Below, one piece after another: positions 6,468 through 12,121 of a stretch of DNA of 42,557 bases. The position numbers and the translations under genes were made by a program. The notes beneath the pieces are model-generated. The model made no database searches, was not told the DNA's origin, and saw only the letters and a list, made by a program, of their open reading frames with translations. Each line of letters starts with the position of its first letter. The first letter of the stretch is position 1. Source of the stretch: a virus. Location of the stretch: positions 1 to 42,557 of IMG/VR virus record IMGVR_UViG_3300025079_000006, one strand, 5' to 3'.

Positions 6468-6499
6468 CTTTGTCTCTCAAAGTACTTTGTAATTCAAAG
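6468..6499. repeat. Two tandem dyads CTTTG-N5-CAAAG
   Basis: CTTTG-N5-CAAAG occurs at 6468-6482 and again at 6485-6499, separated by TA. The arms are identical and the loops differ (TCTCT and TAATT). Centres are 17 bp apart. Paired dyads with conserved arms and variable centres are typical of operators for a dimeric regulator. Confidence 0.55.
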
Positions 6500-6588
6500 T
6501 GAATGCTTGCTGTTGTGCATAAATCAGCCACAATAATGACGATTAGAACACCATTTTAAACCCATTAGCCATGTGCGTCCAGATAAAT

Positions 6589-6736
6589 GTTATGCTTACA
6601 TACCTTTTCAGGTAGGCTTCAGGTAGGGAAATGTTACATTTGTTATGCGTGCATACTATATATGTTATGAGTGCATACTATCTGCTCAGTACATCAGAGG
6701 TGACACCAGATATAATGTTATGCTTACATACTATCT
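6589..6736 (+). repeat. Four direct repeats spaced 53/22/53 bp
   Basis: Copies of GTTATGnnTnCATACtatct start at 6589, 6642, 6664 and 6717. Each contains an imperfect dyad (TATGC-GT-GCATA in the second). The spacings 53, 22 and 53 bp are close to 5, 2 and 5 helical turns, placing all sites on one face of the DNA. This fits iterons or a cooperative operator array. Confidence 0.65.
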
Positions 6737-6840
6737 AGACCAACAGACACACCAGACCAACAGAGGTACACCAGCAGGAAACCTCCAACATCTACAGAGG
6801 AACGCCAGAGAATCTCAAAAAATCTGAAACATTCAGAGGT
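6694..6840 (+). repeat. CAGAGG repeat family
   Basis: CAGAGGTGACACCAG (from 6695), CAGAGGTACACCAG (from 6761), CAGAGGAACGCCAG (from 6795) and CAGAGGTAATCGACACC (from 6834) follow or interleave with the 53/22/53 repeats. GACCAACAGA also repeats at about 6738 and 6755. Spacing is irregular. Confidence 0.4.
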
Positions 6841-6964
6841 AATCGACACCCCCCATTGTGTTTTGAATCGGTTTTAGTTTAGGGGTACTGCTGCGTATAT
6901 CATATAATAACCCTCAAGTTCCGTATATCTCACGTAAATTTTTCGTATCTTTAGGTATCAATTG

Positions 6965-7028
6965 TTATCCCCCTATCAGGCGAGGCGAGCAGCTTTGGTT
7001 AGAGCCCAATACTGAGAAGGGGGGATAG
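6965..7028. other. Long stem-loop upstream of promoter
   Basis: TATCCCCC (6966-6973) pairs with GGGGGGATA (7019-7027), continued by TCAG/CTGA. A small internal hairpin GCTTT-GGTT-AGAGC lies in the loop. No T-run follows, so it is not a simple terminator. It ends about 20 bp before the promoter at 7049. Confidence 0.45.
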
Positions 7029-7048
7029 CTACTTTCGAATATAATTAG

Positions 7049-7056
7049 TATCTTTG
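7049..7056 (+). promoter_or_regulatory. TAnnTTTG promoter for 7073 gene
   Basis: TATCTTTG matches the Bacteroidota housekeeping -7 element. It lies 16 nt before the ATG at 7073, the same spacing as the promoters at 9576 and 16704. The mRNA leader would be only about 10 nt. Confidence 0.7.
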
Positions 7057-7072
7057 TTGGAAACAACGAATT

Positions 7073-7264
7073 ATGAAAGCGAAGAAGAACTTAATGTACG
7101 ACAAGGATTATACTGTTAAAGACGGTAGATTAATAAACAATGCACCACCTACTCAGATGGGTATTACTAAGATGGCTAATAGAAAGAGGGCTGAGAAGAG
7201 GGCTGAGAAGGTTGGCATCATAGTGGAAGCTAATAACATCTCCAGGATGTTGGGTGATATGTAG
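7073..7264 (+). CDS. Small basic protein (63 aa)
   Basis: Begins MKAKKNLMYDKDYTVKDGRL and contains MANRKRAEKRAEKVG, a basic helix, before the C-terminal IISRM-type helix. It is transcribed alone between the promoter at 7049 and the terminator at 7288. A single small basic gene next to the control region could be a DNA-binding regulator; it also resembles the basic-protein cluster further right. Function unknown. Confidence 0.65.
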   Translation: MKAKKNLMYDKDYTVKDGRLINNAPPTQMGITKMANRKRAEKRAEKVGIIVEANNISRMLGDM

Positions 7265-7287
7265 AAACAGTTTGTGTGTTCCATAGT

Positions 7288-7326
7288 AAATGGGGATTTT
7301 GGTAGCGATATCGGGTCCCCATTTTT
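7288..7326 (+). terminator. Rho-independent terminator
   Basis: AAATGGGGA (7288-7296) pairs perfectly with TCCCCATTT (7316-7324), followed by TT. It lies 24 bp after the stop of the 7073 gene. The symmetric A/T flanks make it possibly bidirectional. Confidence 0.7.
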
Positions 7327-7414
7327 CATTCCACATATTCCAGATTGGTATTAAATAGGGTTAAAAGTTTTGTCACAGAAATGTCATTCTGGTGTTTTTG
7401 ATGATTTTGCTAGT

Positions 7415-7426
7415 CGTTTTAAAACG
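7415..7426. repeat. Perfect palindrome CGTTTTAAAACG
   Basis: A 12-bp perfect palindrome between the two clusters of ATTCCAC repeats. A partial echo (CTTAAAAACGG) follows directly. It could be an operator for a dimeric regulator. Confidence 0.35.
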
Positions 7427-7620
7427 CTTAAAAACGGAAAAATGGCTAAAATATTCCACTTGTGAGGCGATATTCCACATTGATTCCACTTATATTCCAG
7501 TTCTAAAGCTTTAAGTAACCTACTCTAACTACTTAATAATCAGTATAGTTACTATTTACGATTCCAGTTATGACGAATAATTTCCTCCTGTACATGGGGA
7601 AAAAAAATATAAAGACTTAA

Positions 7621-7632
7621 ACTCTATAGAGT
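7621..7632. repeat. Perfect palindrome ACTCTATAGAGT
   Basis: A 12-bp perfect palindrome about 80 bp upstream of the groEL -7 element. It may be an operator. Confidence 0.35.
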
Positions 7633-7709
7633 GTAGTTGGTGTGTTTTTTTAAAATGTGGAATGGATATTTTTTAGTTTTCTTTAGCACGGGGTTTAAAA
7701 AAGAATGTA

Positions 7710-7717
7710 TATATTTG
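7710..7717 (+). promoter_or_regulatory. TAnnTTTG promoter for groEL-groES
   Basis: TATATTTG lies 25 nt before the groEL ATG and fits the Bacteroidota -7 consensus. No CIRCE-like inverted repeat is seen between it and the ATG, so the usual HrcA heat-shock control is not evident. Confidence 0.6.
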
Positions 7718-7742
7718 CTGATATAAATTAAATTCAAATTCA

Positions 7743-9326
7743 ATGATAGTAAAACAAGTAAGCTTTGAGGATAAGGCACGCCAGGACCTTATTGATGGTA
7801 TCAACACACTGGCTGACGCAGTGAAGAGCACACTAGGTGCTAGGGGCAAGACGGTCCTAATAGAGTCAGAGAATCATACACACGGTATTACAGTGACCAA
7901 GGATGGTGTGACGGTAGCTAAGAGTATTAACCTTATGCACCCCACGCAGAACCTTGCGGTTACGATGATGAAGGAGGCAGCGGAGAACACGGCTGTGTCA
8001 GCTGGCGATGGAACGACAACAGCAATAGTGATAACGCAGGCGATAGTGCTGGAGGCACAGAAGAGGATTAAGGACCACATGAACCTAACCGATATTATTC
8101 GTGCTATACAGAACAGCAGTAAGTACGTGGTAAAGGAACTACAGAAGGATTCAAAGAAGGTGAACGGCAAGCGGCTGTTGGATGTGGCTACCATATCATC
8201 CAATAACGACAAGGTGATAGGTAAGATTATCGCTGAGGCGTATGACGCAGTTGGCGACAACGGGGTAGTGACGGTAGAGAACGCAAGCGGAACAGAGACC
8301 TACTCTGAGATTATAGAGGGGATGAAGATAGACCGAGGGTATTCGAGTAAGTATTTCATAACAGACCAAAAGAAGGGGGAGTGTGTGCTCGACAACCCAT
8401 ACGTGCTAGTGGCAGACCAGGAAATAAACCACACCAGCAGCATTGAGCACATACTAGCACCCATCATACAGGAGGGGAAGCCCATACTAATTATAGGCAC
8501 GCTATCACCAGCGGCACTGAACACGCTTAACCTAAACAAGGCAAAGGGTGTCATTAAGGTGTGCTCAATTATACCACCGCAGTTTGGGTACAAGAGCCAT
8601 GACCTGATGAGTGACATAGCTATAGCAACAGGTGCTACCTACTACTCGGAGGATACGGGGGACAACCTAGAGACCATCCAGATGGCAGACCTAGGTAGGG
8701 CTAAGAAGGTTATCGTCAGCGGTGCAGGCACGGTGCTCATAAAGGACGACACCCAGGGTGTGCACGTTGAGAACAGGATTAGTGACCTGTGGGAGGAGTA
8801 CAACACCAGCGACAATGTACACCAGCAGGAGTTCATCAAGGAGAGGATAGCCATTATGTCTGGCGGTGTAGCGGTGATACATGTAGGTGCAGGCTCGGAT
8901 ATTGAGCAGAAAGAGAAAAGAGACAGGGTTGACGATGCGGTGTGTGCCACAAGGGCAGCCATTGAGCAGGGAATCCTGCCAGGAGGAGGAATAGCACTCC
9001 TAAAAATTGCGGACGACCTCGCCCAGCGAGGTGATAACGAGAGTACTCGTGTGGGTAACTCAATACTATCCGAGGCTATTAAGTCTCCGTTTAGGCAGAT
9101 AATCATAAACGCAGGTGCTAATCCAGATGAGATAGAGCCCAACCTAGACCCAGGGATTGGGTATGACGTAAAGGATGAGAGATACGGGGACATGATTAAG
9201 CTAGGCATCATCGACCCACTGAAGGTAACAAAGAACGCACTAGAGAACGCAGTGTCGGTGGCGACAACCATTATGTCCACTAACGCAATAATAACTAACG
9301 TAAGAGACTATGAAGGCAGTAGGTAA
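7743..9326 (+). CDS. groEL: Chaperonin GroEL (527 aa)
   Basis: Group I chaperonin that folds proteins in an ATP-driven ring cavity. Visible landmarks: TLGARGKTV near residue 30, KDGVTVAK with Asp54, AGDGTTT at 88-93 (nucleotide binding, Asp89), the apical domain with RGYSSKYF and GKPILIIG, and DRVDDAVCATRAAIEQG with Asp397/398 (ATP hydrolysis), then PGGGIALL. Length is close to bacterial GroEL, but the C-terminal GGM-rich tail is missing. The coding sequence looks more GC-rich than the flanking phage genes. groES overlaps its end by 17 nt. Some large phages encode GroEL, usually without GroES; here both are present, probably for capsid or tail folding. Confidence 0.97.
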   Translation: MIVKQVSFEDKARQDLIDGINTLADAVKSTLGARGKTVLIESENHTHGITVTKDGVTVAKSINLMHPTQNLAVTMMKEAAENTAVSAGDGTTTAIVITQAIVLEAQKRIKDHMNLTDIIRAIQNSSKYVVKELQKDSKKVNGKRLLDVATISSNNDKVIGKIIAEAYDAVGDNGVVTVENASGTETYSEIIEGMKIDRGYSSKYFITDQKKGECVLDNPYVLVADQEINHTSSIEHILAPIIQEGKPILIIGTLSPAALNTLNLNKAKGVIKVCSIIPPQFGYKSHDLMSDIAIATGATYYSEDTGDNLETIQMADLGRAKKVIVSGAGTVLIKDDTQGVHVENRISDLWEEYNTSDNVHQQEFIKERIAIMSGGVAVIHVGAGSDIEQKEKRDRVDDAVCATRAAIEQGILPGGGIALLKIADDLAQRGDNESTRVGNSILSEAIKSPFRQIIINAGANPDEIEPNLDPGIGYDVKDERYGDMIKLGIIDPLKVTKNALENAVSVATTIMSTNAIITNVRDYEGSR

Positions 9327-9567
9327 GTATTTAATAATAGAGAACATCACCGAGGAGCTAACCAGCAATAGCGGATTAATAATGACTGGTGAGGACATGG
9401 GGAACCTAAGATACCGCAAGAGTAAGGTGGTTAGTGCAGGCACGGAGGTAGACTGCGTAAAGGATGGCGATACCATCTACCACGACTCCCGTGCTGGTCA
9501 CAAGGTAAAGCTTGATGATAAGGTGTATGGGGTGATTCTAGAGAGAGAGGTAGTGATAAAGATGTAA
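9310..9567 (+). CDS. groES: Co-chaperonin GroES (85 aa)
   Basis: Begins MKAVGKYLIIENITEEL. A mobile-loop segment (ELTSNSGLIM, about residues 15-25) corresponds to the GroEL-binding loop, followed by VVSAGTEVDCVKDGDTIYHD and a C-terminal VYGVILEREVVIKM typical of the Cpn10 fold. At 85 aa it is about ten residues shorter than usual. The start lies inside the end of groEL in another frame, so the two are translationally coupled. It caps the phage GroEL ring. Confidence 0.9.
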   Translation: MKAVGKYLIIENITEELTSNSGLIMTGEDMGNLRYRKSKVVSAGTEVDCVKDGDTIYHDSRAGHKVKLDDKVYGVILEREVVIKM

Positions 9568-9575
9568 TTTATTCA

Positions 9576-9583
9576 TATCTTTG
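9576..9583 (+). promoter_or_regulatory. TAnnTTTG promoter for basic-protein cluster
   Basis: TATCTTTG, 16 nt before the ATG at 9600 and 8 nt after the groES stop. It probably drives the small basic genes up to the next promoter at 11203. Confidence 0.7.
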
Positions 9584-9599
9584 TATCAAATCAAGGATT

Positions 9600-9800
9600 A
9601 TGAGTAAGATGGTTAATAGGAAACGGAAGTGCCCTAGAGGGCAAAAGTTCAGTAAGCGTAAAAACAGATGTGTAGAAAGGCTTGTCAGTAAGGCTGGCAT
9701 AGACACACCTGATGCTTTAGCTGGTTTAGTTGGTGTTTTAGGTGGAGGATTAGGAGCTTACGCTAAAGTAAAGTCGGATGTTAAAAAGCAAGGACGATGA
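9600..9800 (+). CDS. Small basic Cys-containing protein (66 aa)
   Basis: Begins MSKMVNRKRKCPRGQKFSKR, with CPRGQ...RC resembling a short two-cysteine loop, then a Gly/Ala hydrophobic segment (LAGLVGVLGGGLGAYAKV) that could enter a membrane or pack in a virion. The tail is basic. It is the first gene of the basic cluster. Its TGA overlaps the next ATG. Function unknown. Confidence 0.65.
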   Translation: MSKMVNRKRKCPRGQKFSKRKNRCVERLVSKAGIDTPDALAGLVGVLGGGLGAYAKVKSDVKKQGR

Positions 9801-9973
9801 ATTATAGAACATCACAACCATTACACCCAACCGAATTAGGGTGCCCCCCTAATTGTAATAGAAGCGTAAAAACTAAACGAAAAGCTCACAGCAAACAATT
9901 AAAAAAGTGCGGTAAAAAAACTTTGGGAAGTTGTAAGGTTGTAAATAGAAAAAGAAAACCAAAAAGAAGGTAA
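9797..9973 (+). CDS. Basic Cys-rich protein with RTSQPLHPTE motif (58 aa)
   Basis: Begins MNYRTSQPLHPTELGCPPNC and ends in a Lys/Arg-rich tail (NRKRKPKRR) with four cysteines overall. It overlaps the previous gene by 4 nt. The N-terminal block matches that of the next gene (MSHRTSLPLHPTEGDG), pointing to duplication or a shared docking peptide. Confidence 0.65.
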   Translation: MNYRTSQPLHPTELGCPPNCNRSVKTKRKAHSKQLKKCGKKTLGSCKVVNRKRKPKRR

Positions 9974-9976
9974 ATT

Positions 9977-10207
9977 ATGAGCCACAGAACATCACTACCA
10001 CTACATCCTACGGAAGGGGATGGCAAGAAGAAGAGAAAGGTCGAGAGAGGCACCTATGGCTTCGGTATAGATGGTAAGGAGGTTGCGGTAGAGGGTAAGA
10101 TGATTACCAGAAGGAGTGGTAAGAAGAGGTTTGTACCTAAGAGCCGTGCCAATAAAAAGATGTTTAGGGTAATAGACCGCAATAAAAGAAAAGGCATAAA
10201 GGGTTAG
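9977..10207 (+). CDS. Basic protein with RTSLPLHPTE motif (76 aa)
   Basis: Begins MSHRTSLPLHPTEGDGKKKR. The middle GTYGFGIDGKEVAVEGKMI resembles a segment of the following protein (GTYGNYDGKDVSHKGNRI). The C-terminus is strongly basic (RNKRKGIKG). It lies 3 nt after its paralog-like neighbour. Likely nucleic-acid binding; function unknown. Confidence 0.7.
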   Translation: MSHRTSLPLHPTEGDGKKKRKVERGTYGFGIDGKEVAVEGKMITRRSGKKRFVPKSRANKKMFRVIDRNKRKGIKG

Positions 10208-10210
10208 GCT

Positions 10211-10522
10211 ATGGCACTAGGACGTACAGCAAAATATTACAGGGATAACCCAGAGGCTAGGAAGAAGAGGCTAGAGTACCAGAAGAAGTACAACAAGCGT
10301 AAGGACCAGGTAAAACGTAGGGTGTTTGACAACAAGAAGAACCGAGAGTTCGGAACCTACGGCAATTATGACGGCAAGGACGTATCACACAAAGGAAATC
10401 GTATAGTTTTAGAGAAAGAGTCTAAGAATAGAGCCAGTAAGTCTGCCACTAAGGGAGATGTTCGTGCTAGAGGCAAGAAAGGTAAGGGTAGACGCAACAA
10501 AGGAAACACAGGTGGAAGATAA
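10211..10522 (+). CDS. Highly basic phage protein, RTAKYYRDNPEARKK type (103 aa)
   Basis: Begins MALGRTAKYYRDNPEARKKR. The N-terminal half is a basic helix, then GTYGNYDGKDVSHKGNRI and a Lys/Arg/Gly-rich tail (KKGKGRRNKGNTGG). Proteins with this start and a D-x-S-H-type segment recur in marine phages from memory, sometimes called HNH-like. The HNH metal ligands are not convincingly present here, so I do not call a nuclease. Its stop overlaps the next start (TAATG). Confidence 0.75.
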   Translation: MALGRTAKYYRDNPEARKKRLEYQKKYNKRKDQVKRRVFDNKKNREFGTYGNYDGKDVSHKGNRIVLEKESKNRASKSATKGDVRARGKKGKGRRNKGNTGGR

Positions 10523-10647
10523 TGGCAACTAAAAGAAAGAAAAAGAAAATGAAAAACCCATGCTGGAAAGGTTATGAAGCTATAGGCATGAAGAAAAAAG
10601 GTGATAGAAAAGTTCCTAACTGTGTACCTATTAAAAAGAAGAAATAA
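10522..10647 (+). CDS. Small basic protein, NPCWKGYEAIGMK motif (41 aa)
   Basis: Begins MATKRKKKKMKNPCWKGYEA and contains VPNCVPIKKKK. The NPCWKGYE...GMK...VPNCV pattern recurs in marine phages (established from memory, function unassigned), sometimes as a tag-like domain. It is linked by TAATG overlaps on both sides. Confidence 0.75.
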   Translation: MATKRKKKKMKNPCWKGYEAIGMKKKGDRKVPNCVPIKKKK

Positions 10648-10781
10648 TGGCTGGTAAAAAATTCAAACCACACATGATGTATAAAGGCTGTAAAGGTAAA
10701 ATGGCTTTTAAAATACAAGACCATAATAATTTAAAAGCAAAAGGCTATGGTCACACCAAAGGAAAAGATTGTAAAAAGTAA
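10647..10781 (+). CDS. Small basic two-Cys protein (44 aa)
   Basis: Begins MAGKKFKPHMMYKGCKGKMA and ends GYGHTKGKDCKK. Lys/Gly-rich with two cysteines. It starts on the stop of the previous gene (TAATG). The GYGH segment also occurs in the 10912 product (GAKGYGHNYSS). Confidence 0.65.
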   Translation: MAGKKFKPHMMYKGCKGKMAFKIQDHNNLKAKGYGHTKGKDCKK

Positions 10782-10801
10782 TTATAAAAAAAATAAACAT
10801 T

Positions 10802-10912
10802 ATGCCAACAGTAGGAAAGAAAAAGTTTACGTACACAGCTAAAGGAAAGGCTGCCGCTAAGAAGTATGCTAAGAAGACAGGAAAGAAAGTAGCTGTTAAG
10901 AAGAAGTACTAA
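10802..10912 (+). CDS. Tiny Lys/Ala-rich protein, MPTVGKKKF type (36 aa)
   Basis: Begins MPTVGKKKFTYTAKGKAAAK and ends KTGKKVAVKKKY; about one third lysine, like a histone tail. The MPxVGKKKFxYTxKG signature is common in marine phages from memory. It overlaps the next gene by TAATG. A DNA-condensing role is plausible. Confidence 0.75.
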   Translation: MPTVGKKKFTYTAKGKAAAKKYAKKTGKKVAVKKKY

Positions 10913-11202
10913 TGGCTAGCAAGTCAAATATGGCATGTAATAAGCCCCGACCTTCTACCAGACCTGGTAAGAAGCGAATGGTAAAGGGTTGCGAGGGGGG
11001 CAAGGAGAAGCTTGTCCACTTTGGGGCTAAGGGATATGGTCACAACTACTCATCAGCCGCTAGGAAGAGTTTTAAGGCTAGGCACAAGTGCAGCAGCAGA
11101 AAGTCTAAGCTTACAGCGTCCTATTGGGCGTGTAAGAACCTATGGGCTGGCAAGGGAGGCTCTACTAAGTCATCACCAAGCTCACGTAAAGGAAAATATT
11201 AG
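10912..11202 (+). CDS. Basic Cys-containing phage protein, CNKPR...CEGGKEK type (96 aa)
   Basis: Contains MACNKPRPSTRPGKKRMVKG, then GCEGGKEKLVHFGAKGYGH, RKSFKARHKCSSRKSKLTAS and YWACKNLWAG. The order CNKPR, K-x-CEGGKEK-hh-x-FG, RKSFKARH and S-x-YWA matches a family widespread in cyanophages and other marine phages (recognised from memory; function not established). Five cysteines are probably paired or metal-bound. Confidence 0.8.
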   Translation: MASKSNMACNKPRPSTRPGKKRMVKGCEGGKEKLVHFGAKGYGHNYSSAARKSFKARHKCSSRKSKLTASYWACKNLWAGKGGSTKSSPSSRKGKY

Positions 11203-11210
11203 TATCTTTG
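11203..11210 (+). promoter_or_regulatory. TAnnTTTG promoter within the basic cluster
   Basis: TATCTTTG, 14 nt before the ATG at 11225. It begins right at the stop of the previous gene, dividing the basic cluster into two transcription units. Confidence 0.65.
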
Positions 11211-11224
11211 TAAAAAACTAAGTT

Positions 11225-11437
11225 ATGAACAAGTACCAAGACAAAAAATCGGCTATGGATGATTACTCTCACGAGAGAAAATTACGAATAGACGGTAGAT
11301 ACGAGGCAGCACACGGAAAGATGAGAGCTGCTAAGAACGATTTTGACCACGCACATGCACTAAAGAAGGACGCACACTACGACAAAGAGTCACGTTCACA
11401 GTTTAAGGGACACGTACACGGTAGGTTTAAAAGATAA
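11225..11437 (+). CDS. Basic, His-rich helical protein (70 aa)
   Basis: Begins MNKYQDKKSAMDDYSHERKL. Charged helix throughout with nine or so histidines (AHGKMRAAKNDFDHAHALKK). Ends FKGHVHGRFKR. Unlike the rest of the cluster it mixes acidic and basic residues. Function unknown; may be a virion or DNA-associated protein. Confidence 0.65.
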   Translation: MNKYQDKKSAMDDYSHERKLRIDGRYEAAHGKMRAAKNDFDHAHALKKDAHYDKESRSQFKGHVHGRFKR

Positions 11438-11438
11438 T

Positions 11439-11570
11439 ATGCCATTTAAGAAGGCGAATAGAGGTAAGTGTAGGGGTAAGTATGTAAGCCCAAGCGGCAA
11501 ATGCTTTACTAAGAAGCAGGTATCGCTTTATTATGCTACCGATGGAACATTTAAAAAAAGTAAAAAATAA
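11439..11570 (+). CDS. Small basic two-Cys protein (43 aa)
   Basis: Begins MPFKKANRGKCRGKYVSPSG, then KCFTKKQVSLYYATDG and a lysine tail. The pattern C-x3-KYVSPSGKC suggests a short Cys loop. It begins 1 nt after the upstream stop. Function unknown. Confidence 0.65.
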   Translation: MPFKKANRGKCRGKYVSPSGKCFTKKQVSLYYATDGTFKKSKK

Positions 11571-11576
11571 ATAATT

Positions 11577-11777
11577 ATGAAAAAGCAAGGTTACAACGCA
11601 AGATTAGATGAGTCTCTAGGTGGAAGACATAAAGGGAAGCACAAGCAATCATTAAAAGACAGAAGAGATGAGTCTAAGGGTATGTCTAAGAAGATGTATG
11701 GTCACGCCTATGGTGCAGACAAAGGTATGAGTTACAGAGTTTCTCAGCCACTAGCTACTAGTCCTAAATCAAAATAA
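11577..11777 (+). CDS. Basic phage protein, GYNARLDESLG...KDRRDESKG type (66 aa)
   Basis: Begins MKKQGYNARLDESLGGRHKG, with QSLKDRRDESKGMSKK in the middle and a C-terminal MSYRVSQPLATSPKSK. The N-terminal signature is common in phages from memory. The C-terminal YRVSQPL echoes the N-terminal YRTSQPL of the 9797 product, a possible shared peptide used in assembly. Confidence 0.75.
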   Translation: MKKQGYNARLDESLGGRHKGKHKQSLKDRRDESKGMSKKMYGHAYGADKGMSYRVSQPLATSPKSK

Positions 11778-11788
11778 ATATAAAAAAA

Positions 11789-12052
11789 ATGGCATTACCA
11801 ACAAAAAAACCAGCTTCTGGAAGAACTAAGTGTCCACTAAGCCCTATAAAAGGAGCTGATGGCAAAAACCTAAGAAAAGTAATGGTGGGTGGGAAATGTG
11901 TTAACCCTACCACAGCTAATCAGAGAGCTTCTCGTGCAGACCAAATGAAAGCAGATAAGTTAAGACAAAATAAAGCAAGAGGTGCTTCTGCTACCGCAAA
12001 GGCTGCTGAAAAATCAAGAGAAGACGCTAGAAAAAGAGGTGCTCAAATATAA
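11789..12052 (+). CDS. Basic two-Cys protein (87 aa)
   Basis: Begins MALPTKKPASGRTKCPLSPI, contains VMVGGKCVNPTTAN, and then a long Ala/Lys/Arg helix (KLRQNKARGASATAKAAEKS). A short Cys loop followed by a basic helix fits a DNA- or RNA-binding protein. It is the last gene of the basic cluster. Function unknown. Confidence 0.7.
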   Translation: MALPTKKPASGRTKCPLSPIKGADGKNLRKVMVGGKCVNPTTANQRASRADQMKADKLRQNKARGASATAKAAEKSREDARKRGAQI

Positions 12053-12065
12053 TAAATATTTTTTT

Positions 12066-12090
12066 GTAACCTTTTCTGAATTGCTGCGTA
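12066..12090 (+). promoter_or_regulatory. ECF-like promoter for secreted protein
   Basis: GTAACCTTTT, 11 nt, CGTATAGGTA, then ACTATATAAACC. The same two 10-bp blocks at the same spacing recur at 26728-26752. The boxes match the minus-strand early promoters (GTAAC-N16-CGT). It lies 32 nt before the ATG at 12122; no TAnnTTTG element is present. Confidence 0.6.
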
Positions 12091-12121
12091 TAGGTACTAT
12101 ATAAACCAAAAAAAACGCACA

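Larger units (their letters stand above)
6003..7072. other. Non-coding control region
   Basis: About 1070 bp between the minus-strand early block and the plus-strand block. I see no convincing gene. It holds a tRNA-like RNA (6025-6130, minus), a nested hairpin (6148-6184), two CTTTG-N5-CAAAG dyads (6468-6499), four spaced repeats (6589-6736), CAGAGG repeats (6694-6840), a long stem-loop (6965-7028) and a TAnnTTTG promoter (7049-7056). The arrangement suits an origin of replication or the switch between transcription directions. Confidence 0.6.
7328..7663. repeat. ATTCCAC/G repeat array
   Basis: ATTCCA(C/G) starts at 7328, 7337, 7453, 7472, 7483, 7494 and 7561, with the inverse GTGGAAT at 7657. 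The core copies at 7472, 7483 and 7494 are 11 bp apart, about one helical turn. The array ends about 50 bp before the groEL -7 element, so it is placed to control the chaperonin operon or to serve as a replication site. Confidence 0.6.
7265..7742. other. Non-coding region upstream of groEL
   Basis: About 478 bp without a convincing gene. It contains a terminator (7288-7326), at least seven ATTCCAC/G repeats (7328-7567) plus an inverted copy (7657-7663), palindromes CGTTTTAAAACG (7415-7426) and ACTCTATAGAGT (7621-7632), and the groEL promoter (7710-7717). Confidence 0.6.

Noticed and set aside
6645-6827. 60-codon plus-strand frame in the control region
   Set aside because: It runs through the spaced and CAGAGG repeats, its residues (for example QQTHQTNRG) follow the repeat bases, and no promoter or leader fits it.
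7130-7336. 68-codon minus-strand frame over the 7073 gene and its terminator
   Set aside because: It crosses the perfect terminator hairpin and is antisense to a better-supported gene.
7471-7479. TATTCCACA as a DnaA box
   Set aside because: It differs from TTATCCACA at two positions and is explained by the ATTCCAC repeat family.
8642-9280. Long minus-strand frame opposite groEL, plus several shorter ones
   Set aside because: They are antisense shadows of a strongly conserved gene, with Ser-rich composition and no leader or promoter.
10211-10522. HNH endonuclease call for the 103-aa basic protein
   Set aside because: The D-x-S-H segment is suggestive, but the second metal-binding half and zinc cysteines are not visible.
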